A stretch of DNA of 64,000 bases from contig CP142456.1 of assembly GCA_038049695.1 (NCBI GenBank), positions 18,318,501 to 18,382,500 on the forward strand, given 5' to 3'. A model generated the notes under the pieces. It was given only the letters and a program-made list of their open reading frames with translations, was not told the DNA's origin and did no database searches. Below, piece by piece: positions 10,896 through 23,138 of this stretch. Position 1 is the first letter of the stretch. Each line of letters opens with the position of its first letter. The DNA comes from Cinnamomum chago. Taxonomy: Eukaryota; Streptophyta; Magnoliopsida; Laurales; Lauraceae. Position numbers and translations under genes: made by a program.

Positions 10896-11941
10896 ATACT
10901 TTCTACTGGAAAATAACTTCTTTTATACTTAAAGTCTTCTCCTCTTATTTTGGAATTCTTCAACGCTTCACGAAGATTTCTTCATGGGACTTTTTATTGA
11001 AATGACTAGCCGGAAGGTTGGGGAAGTCGCGGGGTCCACCTACACAAGAGAAATTACATAAAAATGTGCTATAAATAATCGGATTTATATATGATAATCC
11101 GATAATCCGTTAATGTGATAGAAGGATAACATCTACGTGTAAAGCAATCGATATGCATATGAGATGTTGATAAAACTCGGAGTAATGAGGGGTAAAATAT
11201 GCAATATTTCACACTCATCAATTTTCTCCAACGCCAACGATGGATTCTGGGACTCAAGATTGTCAGGCAAGTTTTCTTCCTTTTCAACTCAAGATTGATG
11301 TGGGTTCTGGACAATTTTTTTCCTTGCTTCTTCCTTTACAACTTTCATTCCCGTATGTTACTTTTCTATGTGTGGGATTTCGGTCATTACTCATTAATGT
11401 GTTGTTTGTGTGGAATTTCTTGTTCTTGTTTCTTCCTTTACAACTTTCAATATTGTATCTTGTTTAGACATTTGTGTGGGATTTTAGTCTACTTTCATTA
11501 CTGTACTGTTTGCGTGGCATTTCGGTCATTACTTTCAGTTGGATTTGTTGTCATTGTTGAAGAAATGGAGAGGTTTCCACTTAAAGTTATGTGGTTCATT
11601 CTTTGGAAGGTCACTTCCTTTGGAAAGTGATTGTGGTTGAAAATTCACCATTATAAAAATCTTAATACATACATACATATGTGTGTGTGTGTGTGTGTGA
11701 AATCAGCCATCTTGGCAATTGTTGGTCATCCAATTCAAAGCAATGAATTGGATGGTTTTCAATTTTCATGATAACATTTGGATCACTCATGTCAAAGTTG
11801 AACAATTAGAAACATCAATAAAATAATAGATGCCTAATTCACAAATGTTCTTTATTCTTATTTTTTATGATAATGAAAGGAAGGTGGATCTACTCTATCA
11901 TCAAAGATCCGTTTATTGATTGCCATTTCCTAATACCCTAT
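10896..11941. other. Unassigned sequence before element A
   Basis: AT-rich DNA without a recognisable gene. Two imperfect copies of a CTTCCTTTACAACTTTC-containing segment occur near 11330 and 11440, and a (TG)n microsatellite lies at about 11682-11700. A short start (ATGGATTCTGGGACTCAAG, near 11240) is followed by a stop-rich frame. Confidence 0.4.
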
Positions 11942-11963
11942 CACTACAACAAATTGCACTTTT

Positions 11964-12575
11964 AGCCACGTTTTTTAGCGACGCTTTTATAATTTCGTCG
12001 GTGAAAATTAGCCTTTTACCGACGTTCTATAGAAAACGTCGGTAAAATTGACTTTCACCAACGTTTTTTAGGAAAACGTCGGCAAAGTTCACTGTTGGAA
12101 TTTACTTTATTTAAAACCATAGATTATTACCGACGAATTATAAAACGTCGGTAAAATTAAACTTTAGCGACGTTTTATTAGTTTCACCGACGTTTTTTTT
12201 TTCGTTGATAAAAGTCGTTTTTATTTTATTTTTGATTTTACCGACGAAAGAAACGTTGGTAAAAATATTGTATTTTTTATTTTACCGGCAAAAAAAAATG
12301 TCGGTAAAAGTATTTTATTATTTATTTATTTTCTTTTTTTTTGCCGACGATAAAAAACCGTCGGCAAAGTTAAATTTTATTATGAGGTGTAAAATAAATA
12401 TTGATTTGAACTTTTAGTGACGTTTATGTAAAACGTCGGTAAAGCTGAATTTTATTTTTAAGAAAATTAAAAATGAGGGATCTTTAACGACGAAAATGTT
12501 TTTTTGCCGACGAAAATATGCGTCGGAAAAAGTATTACGGACGTTCAGTATAAAACGTCGGTAGAACGTCGGTAA
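11964..12575. repeat. Element A subterminal array of ACCGACG/CGTCGGT palindromes
   Basis: About a dozen short inverted pairs, in which ACCGACG and CGTCGGT flank an A/T-rich loop, are spread over 600 bp. Such arrays mark CACTA ends and are the presumed binding sites of the second CACTA protein. Some units carry changes such as CGTTGGT, which fits CpG decay. Confidence 0.85.
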
Positions 12576-12589
12576 TAGATGTATTTACT

Positions 12590-13085
12590 TTTTTCCTCTC
12601 TTGTTTCCCTCTCCTGCCATTGCTTTGAAACCCTCTTTTCTTTTCCCTCATCTGCTCATCTCTCTACCTCTCTCTCTGTCTCTCTCATCTGCTCATCTCT
12701 CGTTTCCCTCTCTCGCCAACGCTTTAAAACCCTCTTTTCTTTTCCCTCATATGCTCATCTCTCTCTCTGTCTCTCTCATATGCTCATCTCTGTCTCTGGA
12801 TCGGCGCTCTCTCTCTCTCTCTCTCTCTCTCTCGATCTGCTCTCCTCTCTCTCTCGATTTGGCTTTTCCCTCTTTTCTCTCTCTCATATGCTCATCTCTC
12901 TCTCGATCAGCACTCTCTCTCTGTCTCTCTCGATATGCTCTCCTCTCTCTCTCATCTGCTAATCTCTCTCTCTCTCTCTTTGCTCTTTCCCTCATCTCCC
13001 TCACCATCTCCATTCCCTCATCGGCATCATCTCCATTACCACTCACGCAGACCTCACCCTCTCCATCTCTGTTGATCTAAAAAAA
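12590..13085 (+). repeat. CT-rich leader of element A
   Basis: A pyrimidine tract with repeated CTCATCTGCTCATCTCTC-like and (CT)n segments. It is in the same relative position as the CT-rich tracts of E1, B and C, directly inside the subterminal array. It probably forms the promoter or 5' untranslated leader. A GC-richer stretch to about 13253 ends at CTCTGCAG|GTTAAC, a good splice donor, consistent with a 5' untranslated exon. Confidence 0.65.
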
Positions 13086-13259
13086 CCCATCTCTATCGAT
13101 CTCCAAAAACCCATCTCAGTTATCAGGCGCAGACCCATCCCCCTTCTCCCGTCGTCTTTTCCAAAGCCAGCACGAGTTTGACCCTTTTTCCGGTCGTTTC
13201 TCCAAAGCCATTTGGAGTTTGCTGCCTCTGCATCTCTCCCCTCTCTGCAGGTTAACTCT

Positions 13260-14054
13260 CTTTCTCATCTCTTCTCTCTTCTTTTCATTTATTTACTGAA
13301 ATATGAATTATTTGCTTCCTTTTGTTTTGCAAAAATATCGATGTGTTATAGTTTTATGCTGTGGTCCAGTTATAATGAGATGGAATGAATTGAATGTTAG
13401 GTTTATATTGTAAGGTTGCTTGTACTGTGGAATGGAATGTTTATGGCACTAAAATTGTTACATTTGTAAGAGTTTTTTTTTTTTGTTTTTTTGGCAGTTT
13501 AAGGAGAAATTGTCACAGCTACTTGAGCTATTCGATTTGGAAAAAATTAATCGCTTAGATGGTGACCGACACTGACCAAAACTAGTTTGAAAAATCTCCC
13601 AGTGTTCTGTCTCTATTGAAAATTCCAGTTAGGGAAGCAAATAAACTTGAATTATTCAACAAAACTTCGTTTAATGGTACTGAAAGTAAGAAAATGGGCT
13701 TGATTATGTCGAGTGAGGCAGTGAGGCCAAAGAGAAAAGGAGGTTCAACCATTGGGAGGGTAGAAGAAAAAAAATCCGGGCCTTAAAAGTAAATGGTTGT
13801 GGAGGTTTGGAGATGAGCAAGAATAAGGGTTTTTGGATTCATATCCCTAAGACAAAACTGCCTCCTCAGTGAGTGAACTTCTTAGGCTGATATATCTGGT
13901 ACAAGGTCATGTATAGCAAAATAATCCTCTACTGAGTGCTATATGTTTGTGCATGAAGATGGACATCAGAGGTGCTTCTGTAAGGAGGTTGTTGGGGGTC
14001 CCAAAAGTTTCATTAACGAGTCTTCCAGAGGATATTTTAAATTGTAGGGAGATT
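13260..14054 (+). other. Leader-intron region of element A, partly coding-like
   Basis: Mostly intron-like T-rich DNA. Between about 13580 and 13786 one frame is open and hydrophilic (it includes SLLKIPVREANKLELF and RPKRKGGSTIGR) and may be a further captured fragment, but I do not recognise it. The next stretch, 13947-14054, is open but unlike presenilin and leads into the presenilin fragment. Confidence 0.4.
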
Positions 14055-14822
14055 GCAATGTATGACCTTGTCTCCGTTTTAGCCCCCGGTGGGCCATTGA
14101 AGCTCCTTGTCGAATTCGAATTGGCATCCAGCAGGGATGAGGAGCTTCCGGCGCTTATCTATGAGGCCCGCCCCACAGTCTCTCGCGACTCGGTGCACGC
14201 CCCCAGTTCATCGCCACCCCATGAATTGCCGTCTCGGTCTGGTCTTATGGTTGGTGGTGCTTCGGAGACTCTATCCGTTGAGCTTCAACCCCTTTCGTAC
14301 CCAAACAATGCAGATTATTCCATGGTTGAAATTGAAGATGAGGAGAATTCACCCTTGGTTGTTGCTAATTCTGATGCAATCAATGAGCAGCAATTATTAT
14401 TTAGGACCCGAATTTTGGATTTTGCAGTCAGTGGGGATTCTGGAATTGGAACTGTTCATGATGAAATGTCACCCCTTGTTGAGGTTATGAATTTGGAGGA
14501 TGAGAGAGCACGAACAGGCCGGGAGAGGCAATGAGGAGTTTGAGATGTCGATGAGTAGAGGTATTAAGCTGGGTTTGGGGGATTTTGTATTCTACAGTGT
14601 TCTTGTGGGCAGGGCTGCAATGTATGATCTGATGACAGTTTATGCCTGTTACCTTGCAATCATATCTAGACTTGGGTGCACTCTTATTTTGCTGTCAGTG
14701 TGCCGTCGTGCTTTGCCTGCACTTCCCATCTCGATTGCATTAGGTGTCATGTTCTATTTCTTGACTCGGCTGTTATGGAGCCATTTGTTGTCGGGGCATC
14801 AACAAACTTGGTGATGTTCTGA
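14055..14822 (+). pseudogene. Captured presenilin C-terminal half, frameshifted
   Basis: Presenilin is the membrane-embedded aspartyl protease of the gamma-secretase complex. The frame opens at AMYDLVSVLAPGGPLKLLV, helix 6 with the YD catalytic Asp, continues through a long divergent loop, and later reaches [20 protein letters not shown] (about 14559 on), with the GxGD catalytic Asp, then ALPALPIS, the PAL motif. The end matches the plant C-terminus (TNLVMF) with a stop at 14820-14822. Two shifts break it: one near 14500 in the loop, one near 14775 before the last residues. A 6-bp duplication adds two residues after LLVEF. Helices 1-5 are missing. Plant presenilins are usually intronless, so DNA-level and RNA-level capture cannot be told apart. 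It lies in the leader intron of element A, same strand as the transposase. Confidence 0.88.
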
Positions 14823-17167
14823 CTGAAAATATGTTTTTTTTTTTCCTTTTTCACTGGAGAGATACATACTAATAAAATGGGGTATTTAATCATTACTGAT
14901 GATATGTTTGTGCTGTGTATGGAATGAGATTGCTTCTGCATTGTTGTTACTTTTTGTTTGAATGACATGTTAGGATTCAAGATTTCTGAATTTGAAACTA
15001 TTGTCATTCCCATTTGTCATTAGCATTATTCAATCTAGGAAAATTGCATAATTATTGTTTTCTACTTGTTGTTCAAGTGCTTAAGTACATTCTATACTGA
15101 AATTATAATCCTTAAAAAAAAGAAAAGAAAATGGAAAAGGCTTATGACTTTGTTTCTATACTGAGATAGTAACCATTTGACACTATCCGGCCTCAACAAC
15201 AAATTTCACCCAAGAAATATTTGAGAACTTTGGAAGGGTCTGAAAGGAACTTGCAAATGTGCTATCACTATAGTGGTCCTTGTATCAGGGATGTGTAAAA
15301 GTGAAGTAAGAAAAATAGAAAAAGAAGAGAGGATGATAGGAGACGTGGGTGAGTGAGACAGAACTTGGAGAGTATACCGATGTGGTTATAATTTGTGATT
15401 AGACTGGGTTGTTGGATCAAATCACAACTGATTATGGCATTTTCACTCATAGGATAAAGTCTAATCTCTGTTGATTACATCAGATAAAAGGTAAGTAATA
15501 ACGGTAACTATTAGAAGCAAAACAAATGAATTGTAAACAAAAACATATTTGTCTAGTGTAGGGTATGCCATAGTCCCTAGAAACGTGTGATTTTAATTCA
15601 TGACATGACAATGACTTACTTTCCCCCAAGGTGGTCTGCTATTATCTTTCACATCCTGCTTGGATAAGATTGTGTCCACCTGAAATCTTCTAAGACCTTA
15701 TGCGAAGATATATGCCAGTTAATTTGTTTTTGAGAAAAAAGGAGTTGAAACTATTGATGTGTTGCTGGGGTTTTTTACAACATTGGAGGTTTATATCTTC
15801 TTGAAAAAGATGTGTTGAATCTTGGGGATTTAACCTTTTTTTAGAGGACATAGAGATTGGCTTTCTGTAAGACAGTCCTAGATGTGGAAACTCCCTGGAT
15901 TGGGATTCTTCTCTGTATTATGTTGTGATGCAACTGTTCCATAAATCAGCTTAGTTCGTGTTTTTAACAATATTACTTTAGTTTTGTGGATATATTTATG
16001 TGGATTGGATGATATATGGGTCGCTCTGTGCTAAAGTTCAGAATTGCTGAATTTGATGTCTGAAACTGGGTCTCTAAAATACATTTTGGCCAAAACTATA
16101 TTGTTGTGGGATTTTAACATGACAAGCAGCTTGTGGATACACTTTGAACTGATGGTTTCATTGGAATGAGCTTGCTTGGTATATATTTTGTTGCACTCAA
16201 GCGCTTGATACGCACCTTGCTCGTTTTGACATGGGCAGTACCAAATGCACATGGCATTATGCGATCCACCTGCATGCAAGGTGTATAGTTCTTTCATCAA
16301 TAGAATCATAAATCCCCACTATATTCAGAAAGAAATAATTAATATTCATGTTCACATGAATTGTACATTCATATAAAATATATGCTTGCTGCTAGTGAAG
16401 TGATTCATGATGATTGGATAATGCAAAAAAGTATCATGTTTCTAGTATGAACCTACACATCTATGGCTTGTGTGATATCTTAGGCACTCGGTCTAACAAG
16501 AATTCTCTGCCCATAGACAGAAAAACACACACTCAAATGGGAATCCGCTGAATATGAAAGGAATAAAAAATACAAAATCTCAATTCCTCAAACAAGGCAA
16601 CTGTCTTAATTAAGCTAAAAAAAGGAGATTCACGTGCTCTTTAGGGCTTGTTTGGTAATTCTACTTGTAGAGTCAAGTAAGGTAAAGCCCCATTTCTAAA
16701 AAAAATAAAAAAATATCTTGAAAATTAAAATTAAAAAAATCCCATCAAAAGCACTTTAATTGTGGTTTTTTTCTTCAAAATGTCAACAATTAAATTGTTA
16801 GCTTGCTCCATTGTCTTCTTCAATTCATCTTCTGACGTTTGATACTAGTCGCAAAAAGATGCAATATGGATCAACCTGCAAATACCACCATCCAAAAGAG
16901 AGGCAAGTTAATTCATTTTGTATAACATGTTAACTAGAAAAGCAAAAACTGAGTTTAGAGGAAAAGATTATCAACTGGACATAGGTATGACATTCATGCA
17001 TAGATCCTTAACCAATGTTCAACATTGGGTCTCCAAACATGCATTTTATACTGCTGGTTAATTTTGGTTAGATTAGGTAAGAAATGCATGAATAATAGCA
17101 TGAATAATAAGAATACAAGGACTGACCCATTGTTTATAATTTCTAATTACTTGTGATTAGGTCAGAT
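14823..17167. other. Non-coding region between presenilin fragment and TNP2 of element A
   Basis: AT-rich intron-like DNA with no gene that I recognise. From about 17130 it matches element B at 37170, ending in a shared acceptor-like TCAG directly before the transposase ATG. The stretch between has diverged from B beyond alignment by eye, so leader introns change faster than the coding parts. Confidence 0.5.
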
Positions 17168-20100
17168 ATGGACAAGAGTTGAATATTACATCATCAGAAC
17201 CGATTTAGTGCTGAGTACATAGCTGGGGTGAACTTATTTATTGATTTTGCAAAGGCAAATTCCCCCGGGGCAGTGTTGATTAACTGCCCGTGTAACGATT
17301 GATGTAACCATCGGAAGCAAGACTATGTAACCGTGAGAACTCATTTGTACATTCATGGAATGATGGTCTTATACCTACGGTGGATATTGCATGGGGGAGC
17401 CTATAGTTCAACCCGATGATTCGGATGAGAGCGATGATGAATCGGAAGATAATCAGGATGAATACAATGAGTTGATAGAGGACCATCGCAGGGGAACTTG
17501 GATGAAGATACTAAAGAAAGGGATGATGTGCAGGGTTTTGAAAGTTTGTTGAAGGCTTCTCAGCGTGGCCTGTACCCAGGATGCAAAAGCTTAGATACTT
17601 TGTTATCGTTTGTCATCAAGATATTGCATGTGAAGGTAGAAAGTGGGTGTAGCAACAAGTCATTCGACAATGTTCTGCAGATTTTTAAGGACTTCTTACC
17701 CGAAGGTCATGTGGTGCCGGCCTCAGTTTACGAGGCGAAGAAATTATTACGTGACTTGGGCATGGGATACAAGAACATAGATGCCTGCAAACACAATTGT
17801 GTGTTGTATTGGAAGGAGAATGCTCAATTGGATAAATGTCCAGAATGTGAAGAGCCTAGGTACAAGGTCAATGATGGCAAGAGAAAGAAGATCCCTCGTA
17901 AGGTGCTCCGTTACTTCCCATTGATACCGAGGTTACGCAGATTGTATATGTCAAGGAAGACAGCCACAGAGATGAGATGTCACAGTGATAAGCGCGTTGA
18001 CGATGGGATAGCGCGGCATCCGGCTGATTCAGTGGAATGGAAAGAATTTGATAAGAAATATCCAGAGTTTGCCCAAGAGACACGTAATGTGAGGCTGGGG
18101 TTAGCCAGCGATGGATTCAATCCTTTCGCTAACATGAGCACCTCTTATAGCATGTGGCCTGTCATACTTATGCCCTATAATTTGCCACCATGGATGTGTA
18201 TGAAGGAGCCATTCTTGATGATGTCATTACTTATTCCAGGACCAAACTCACCGGGAAACAATATTGATGTCTATCTGAGGCCCTTAGTTGATGAGTTGAA
18301 GGAGTTGTGGGATCATGGTGTATCGACTTATGATGCCTCCACTAAACAGACATTTCAAATGCATGCGGCTGTGATGTGGACGATAAATGACTTTCCTGCG
18401 TATGGTAACTTGTCTGGGTGGAGCACTAAAGGTTATAACGCTTGCCCCTCGTGTAACGATGGCTCGTTAGGGGTGAAGTTGAAAGATAAGATTGGGTACA
18501 TTGGCCATTGAAAATACTTGGAACTGAACCACCAATGGCGTAGAAGCAAGGCCTTCAACCATCAGCCTGAGCATGAAAAGAATTCTTTGGATTTACCGGG
18601 GCAAAAGGTACTAGACCAACTAGAAGAACTAGTGCCGGTCAAGTTTGGAAAGAATAACAAAAGTCCTTGTGACTCTGGAGAACTGAATTGGACAAAGAAA
18701 AGTATCCTATTTGAATGGGCCTATTGGAAGTGTAAAAAACTCCGACACAACCTTGATCCTATGCACATTGAGAAGAGCATCTGTTTATCTTTGGTTGGAA
18801 CAATTTTGGGCATAAAGGGCAATAACAAGGACACTGATAAAGTGCATAAGGATTTGAAAAATATGGGCATCAGGCCAAAGTTGCATCTAGTGGAGAGGGG
18901 CGATGGATCCAGCTTGAAGCCGCGTGCCTCTTACACTCTGGAACCAAAAACATAGAGATGGGTTTTATGAATTTTTGAAGTCGATCAAATACCCAGACGG
19001 CTATGCGGCGAACCTCTCGAGGTGTGTAACCTCGAAAAATGATAAATTAACTAGTTTAAAGAGCCATGATCGCCACATCCTTTTCCAACACATCCTTCCT
19101 ATTGGCATGCGCGGCTTTCTGAATAAGGATATCTGTACAACATTATTTGAGTTAGGCAGCTTTTTCCGAGACATCTGTTCGAAAAGACAGAGACACGATG
19201 ATTTGAAAAAAATGGAGGAGCAAATAGTTTTAATATTGTGCAAGCTGGAGAGGATTTTTTCTCCTGCTTTCTTTGATGTGATGGTTCATCTATCGGTTCA
19301 CTTGCCACGCGAAGCCATACTTGGTGGACCGGTGCAATATCGATGGATGTACCCGATGTAAAGGTAATAGTTGTTGACCATTGATTAATTATTTATGTAT
19401 TAGTGAAATTGCCATGCATTGAAAATCGTAATTGTTATCACTGGTTGTTTAAAGGTTTCTGAAGACCCTAAAAGGGTACGTTCACAACCGAGCTCGGCCT
19501 GAAGGTTCGATCGCTGAGGCTTACATTGTCAAAGAGTGCCTCAGTTTTTGCTCAATGTATTTAAGGCATACTGATCAAGTACAATGTTATGATGATTGTG
19601 GCAAACGTGGCCCGGGGATGTCGGTCTTCACACAAACTGTCCGTCCCATTGGACTGCTGCCAAGGGCACATGATCCTTCTCAAAGAGAGCGTGACATGGC
19701 TCATTGGTTTGTGCTGAATAATTGCCCCGAGGTGGAGCCGTATCTACAGTATGTGCTTCAATCTAGCCATATTTATACATTGCTTGTTAATTCCTTTATT
19801 CAATCTCTACTCTTATTTATTCATTGGAAGCTATCTTGAGTAGGGAACACAAGAATTCAATGCAAGATAAAAAAAGGTGGAGATGTCGGTCAGATACAAC
19901 GAAAAGAATTTGCAGGATGGTTTAAACAACGTGTAAGACATATAAAATATTGTCATTTTAATTGCTAGATATTATTGGATTACACTTCAAATAACATTAG
20001 TCTAATACATTTGTCTTAATCTTCTTATGTAGATGAATCAATTGTGAACTCTAGGGTCACCGGAAGCTTCTGATGAGATGTGGTCATTAGCAAATGGCCC

Positions 20101-20776
20101 TAGATCCCTAGTGAATCTTTACCAGGGGTGTGACTGCAATTGCGTCCGATACCACACTATAGACCGTGAGAAGTGCAGTAGGAGCTAGAGTAGCGGCTTG
20201 GTCGTAGAAGGGGAATACGAAGGGGTGAAACATGACTACTATGGCTACATTTGCAAAGTCTGGGAATTGTCCTATCGGCACGGGGGTAAGGTGGTCTTAT
20301 TTGAATGTGAATGATACAACACTAGTACCAAGCACAAGATAAACATCGAAGACCATTTTACAAGCATTGATATCACAGGTCGTTGGTGTACGGATGATCC
20401 ATTTGTCCTACCAAGTCAGGTGACACAAGTCTTCTATGTCAATGACACCAGCAGAGGAAAAAATTGGAGAGTCGTAGAACGGGTCAAGCCTTGGGGAGTA
20501 TGGGATGTACCCGCTAAGCGGGATGACGACGACGACAACGATGATGTGCCTAATAATGCATTTCAACAAGACGAAAAGGCGTTTGTTGTCCCAGTCCTCG
20601 TCGATGGTACTAGTGTCGAATACTCTAGGGATGATATAGATCCTGAGATCGTTCTCAATGATGAGTCAGTATGTGAGGATGGCCAAGATGAGGATGAAAC
20701 ATTGGTGGAGTACGAAGATGAAGAAGAAAATGATGTTCATAGTCAAGAAGATGATTGCATGGAATCTGACGTGTAG
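17168..20776 (+). pseudogene. TNP2-type transposase gene of element A, heavily decayed
   Basis: The gene is collinear with that of element B: exon 1 17168-19363, exon 2 19455-19748, exon 3 19844-19932, exon 4 20033-20776, with conserved GT-AG introns. Domains in order: transposase-associated domain, TNP2 core (ASDGFNPFANMS, NNIDVYLRPLVDELKELWD, MWTINDFPAYGNLSGW), DUF4218 (HLSVHLPREAILGGPVQYRW) and DUF4216 in exon 4. Lesions seen: TGA for Trp-5, TGA at codon 45 (shared with B), an extra G near 17393, TGA at 18509, an extra A in the A5 run at 18946-18950, a changed exon 1 end with TAA at 19358, and three stops in exon 4 (TGA 20045, TAG 20187, TGA 20312). Most stops are C-to-T or G-to-A changes, as expected for methylated DNA. 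The copy cannot make a working enzyme. Confidence 0.92.
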
Positions 20777-20947
20777 TGTTTGTTTCAGTTTTTGCACATG
20801 TAACGATTAAGTAAATTAATAAAGATCTTGTCTTACATAATGACATTGTGTTCAATTTACTTTTCTCTTCTGATTTGTTCATATATAGAAAAGGCATTTC
20901 TACATTTCACATTTTATTCTTATTTCTATATATAATAGTTGCAAAAG

Positions 20948-21225
20948 ATGCCAAACAGAGGAAAAAAATGGGTCAAACCAGGAGAGTTGTCCCGTCAAGT
21001 GCAAGCATCCAATTATTTATTAAAGAGAAAAAAAAACAATTAAGCAGAATGCAAAAAAACTTGCATCTCTAGGGCTCCCGCCGACCGTACGCTCTATATT
21101 TGGTTCGGCTCAAGGGACAAACAAGAAGGGAAAGAGAAATGTTAGTGGGAATGATAAGGATGAAAACTAAATTCCCCCCGAAGATGATGATGTAAATGAC
21201 GAGACATCTTGATCTTAATCAGATG
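20948..21225 (+). pseudogene. Small extra reading frame of element A, lost in B
   Basis: After the TNP2 stop the frame from ATG 20948 reads MPNRGKKWVKPGELSRQVQA, then a Lys-rich stretch, an A9 run that breaks the frame, and then in another frame LASLGLPPTVRSIFGSAQG and an acidic tail ending in SDE before a GTAATC donor-like site. In element B only the last few codons (MSDE|GTAATC at about 41054) remain. It looks like a small exon or a third CACTA product between the two main genes. I do not recognise the family. Confidence 0.5.
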
Positions 21226-21397
21226 AGGTAATCTTTCTGTGAATGTCTATGACGTGTACTTGATAATATTAGTTTTTATGGTGACACTCATGCTAAAATG
21301 ATTTTCATTTCCATTTAATGTAAATTGTTGACATTCACTTTATTAATATTATCGATTTTTGCTAATAATTAGTTATTTTCCTTGTCAGATTGCAGAG

Positions 21398-22340
21398 ATG
21401 CCTAGAGATAACAGGGTGAAAAGCGTTCGGAGGATTGCAACTACACTCGAGTTAGCTCGTGTAGAGAGCCCACCTGAGGCCTCGACACAGCCTCCGTCGG
21501 CCGCTCTTCAAGTTACACGGTCTGGAGGATCAGGGAGCACCCCTGATTTGGCAGCCCCCCAGCCTCTACCGATTCAGCCTCCGACCACACAACCCTCGCC
21601 GTCCCAGCCTCCGACGAGTCCTCATACAGCCAGGAGCAGCGTAGGTGAGAAAATTATATTTTGTTATTATTCAGAATGGTTCACCTCAATTTAATGATTT
21701 GTGTTCACTAACTCATTTAGCATTTTCATCTTAACAGCATCAACCCTAGCCTTAGAGGTTCCGAGCCGTGTAAGGGGTGTTACGCGAGGGAAGAATGTAA
21801 CAAAGCTGAGGAGACAGCTGGGTCATAACATCCCAATCCCGATCCCCATCTCCAGTCATAGGCCAGAAGGGGAACATGCCCCATCATTGGTTAACCATCT
21901 TGGGTTAGCCATTAGAGAGGTTGCCCCAGTCAGGCCCCATGGCTGGAAGAAGCTTGACAATGGGATCAAGCTTGTCGTTATTGCTACAGTTCAGGTAAAC
22001 TGAAACGAGAAATATCAACCAAATTGATTATAATTGTGCTCCGCATTACAAAATCTGATTATATTTTGTTATTACTAATCTTTATATGTCTCTCCCCTAA
22101 TTGCAACAAGTTTTTGATATCGGGGACTACGAGGGTCGATATGCAGCTCAGGGCGGACATTGACCGCCAATGCAGGGTTTTGTATAAGAGTTGAAAGTAC
22201 GAGCTGCATTGTCATTATTTGGAGCTGTTGGAGCAGGGGGTTCCCCGACCCCAGGACCACCCGACAGAGGGTTGTGATCCAGCTGACTGGCAGTTGATGG
22301 TCTCGCAGTGTTGGGAATCGCCAGCCTGGAAGGTAACTTT
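21398..22340 (+). pseudogene. Transposase_24 (Ptta/En/Spm) gene of element A, 5' exons, broken
   Basis: This is the second CACTA gene, equivalent in position to the TNPA-type DNA-binding protein. Exon 1 starts at MPRDNRVKSVRR (21398) with a Pro/Ser/Thr-rich body and ends at the SSVG donor. Exon 2 (about 21740-21994) has RGKNVTKLRRQLGHNIPIPI and GLAIREVAPVRPHGWKKLD. Exon 3 (from about 22109) holds FDIGDYEG, then an inserted base in GGGTCGATATG shifts the frame, and a TGA follows near 22192. The W-x-x-M-V-S-Q-C-W block is still visible at 22290-22340. Later exons known from element B are missing because the sequence is broken by the LTR at 22519. Confidence 0.85.
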
Positions 22341-22518
22341 GGGATGTGATGTTATAATTCTGATTGGACAAACTTGTATGTTTCAATCATAGAGAAGATA
22401 TACTAGATGGTCGGTCATATGATGGGTGTTTGCCTTGTAGAAGTGATAGGAAAACGAGATTTACATATGTCAATGCTATATAAGCAACTAAATTTGCAAA
22501 TGTTATAAATGCGAGCTG

Positions 22519-23130
22519 TGTAAGATCCCGACTATAATTCAAGTGTTTATTATTAATTAATCATATTTATATTTAATTAAATGAGATTAGTGGCTAAGCA
22601 AGTTTAGCATAGTGTGTGAAGTTTTGGTTTATTTTAAAGTGAGTTTGGTCCTATTATAGAGTGGTTTACTATGGCGGGGTGGGCTTTCATTATTTCCCGC
22701 ATTTTCTGTTGAGGACGTGTCTCTATTTGGCCCTCTTAAGCCGTTCGTTTTCCATCATTTCATTTTAAGTCTTTTGGCCAAGGACTTCTTTGGAATATCA
22801 ATACACCCACTCGCCACCCTCCCTACATAAGAGAGAATCGATTCCTTCCTCATTTCCACTTCTTCATCTCTCATCTTCAGTTGTTATTCGTTATTTCTTT
22901 GCTCTTCTCCTCCCACTTCCAAGCTATCATTGATGGATTCAAGCCTTCCAAGCCACCATTGTTGACCTCCAAGCCTCCAAGAATCATATCTTCTTTCCTC
23001 AAACTCTCCTCACCACTTTCCTCGGGTTGGGTAAGCTCTATTCTATCCATTCATTGAGATCCCATCCCATTTTATGTAGGGTTTTTGCATGCATGCTTAG
23101 ATACTTCTTTTCTCTTTGAGTCATTATAAG
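22519..23130 (+). mobile_element. Gypsy-type LTR fragment cutting off element A
   Basis: The start TGTAAGATCCCGAC matches the TGTAAGATCCCG type of plant Gypsy LTR start. There is no pol, no second LTR and no target duplication that I can see. At its right it is replaced by the Copia LTR at about 23139. It marks the point where element A was truncated. Confidence 0.5.
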
Positions 23131-23138
23131 TTTTGAGG

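Larger units (their letters stand above)
11942..22518 (+). mobile_element. CACTA element A, 5' end and genes, 3' end lost
   Basis: The left terminal repeat CACTACAACAAATTGCAC starts at 11942, preceded by TAT (possible target duplication). Then follow a subterminal array, a CT-rich leader, a leader intron region carrying a presenilin fragment, a TNP2 gene (17168-20776) and a Transposase_24 gene (21398-22340), all plus strand. The sequence stops matching element B at about 22.5 kb, where an LTR begins (22519), and no matching right end was found. Element B has the same terminal repeat, array motif and gene structure, so A and B are one family. A is heavily mutated. Confidence 0.85.

Noticed and set aside
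10837-10905. Functional tRNA gene
   Set aside because: A and B boxes are present but no acceptor stem or anticodon arm could be formed.
12579-13080. Overlapping open frames of 99-159 codons in the CT-rich leader of A
   Set aside because: They arise from (CT)n-like repeats on both strands, with no family resemblance.
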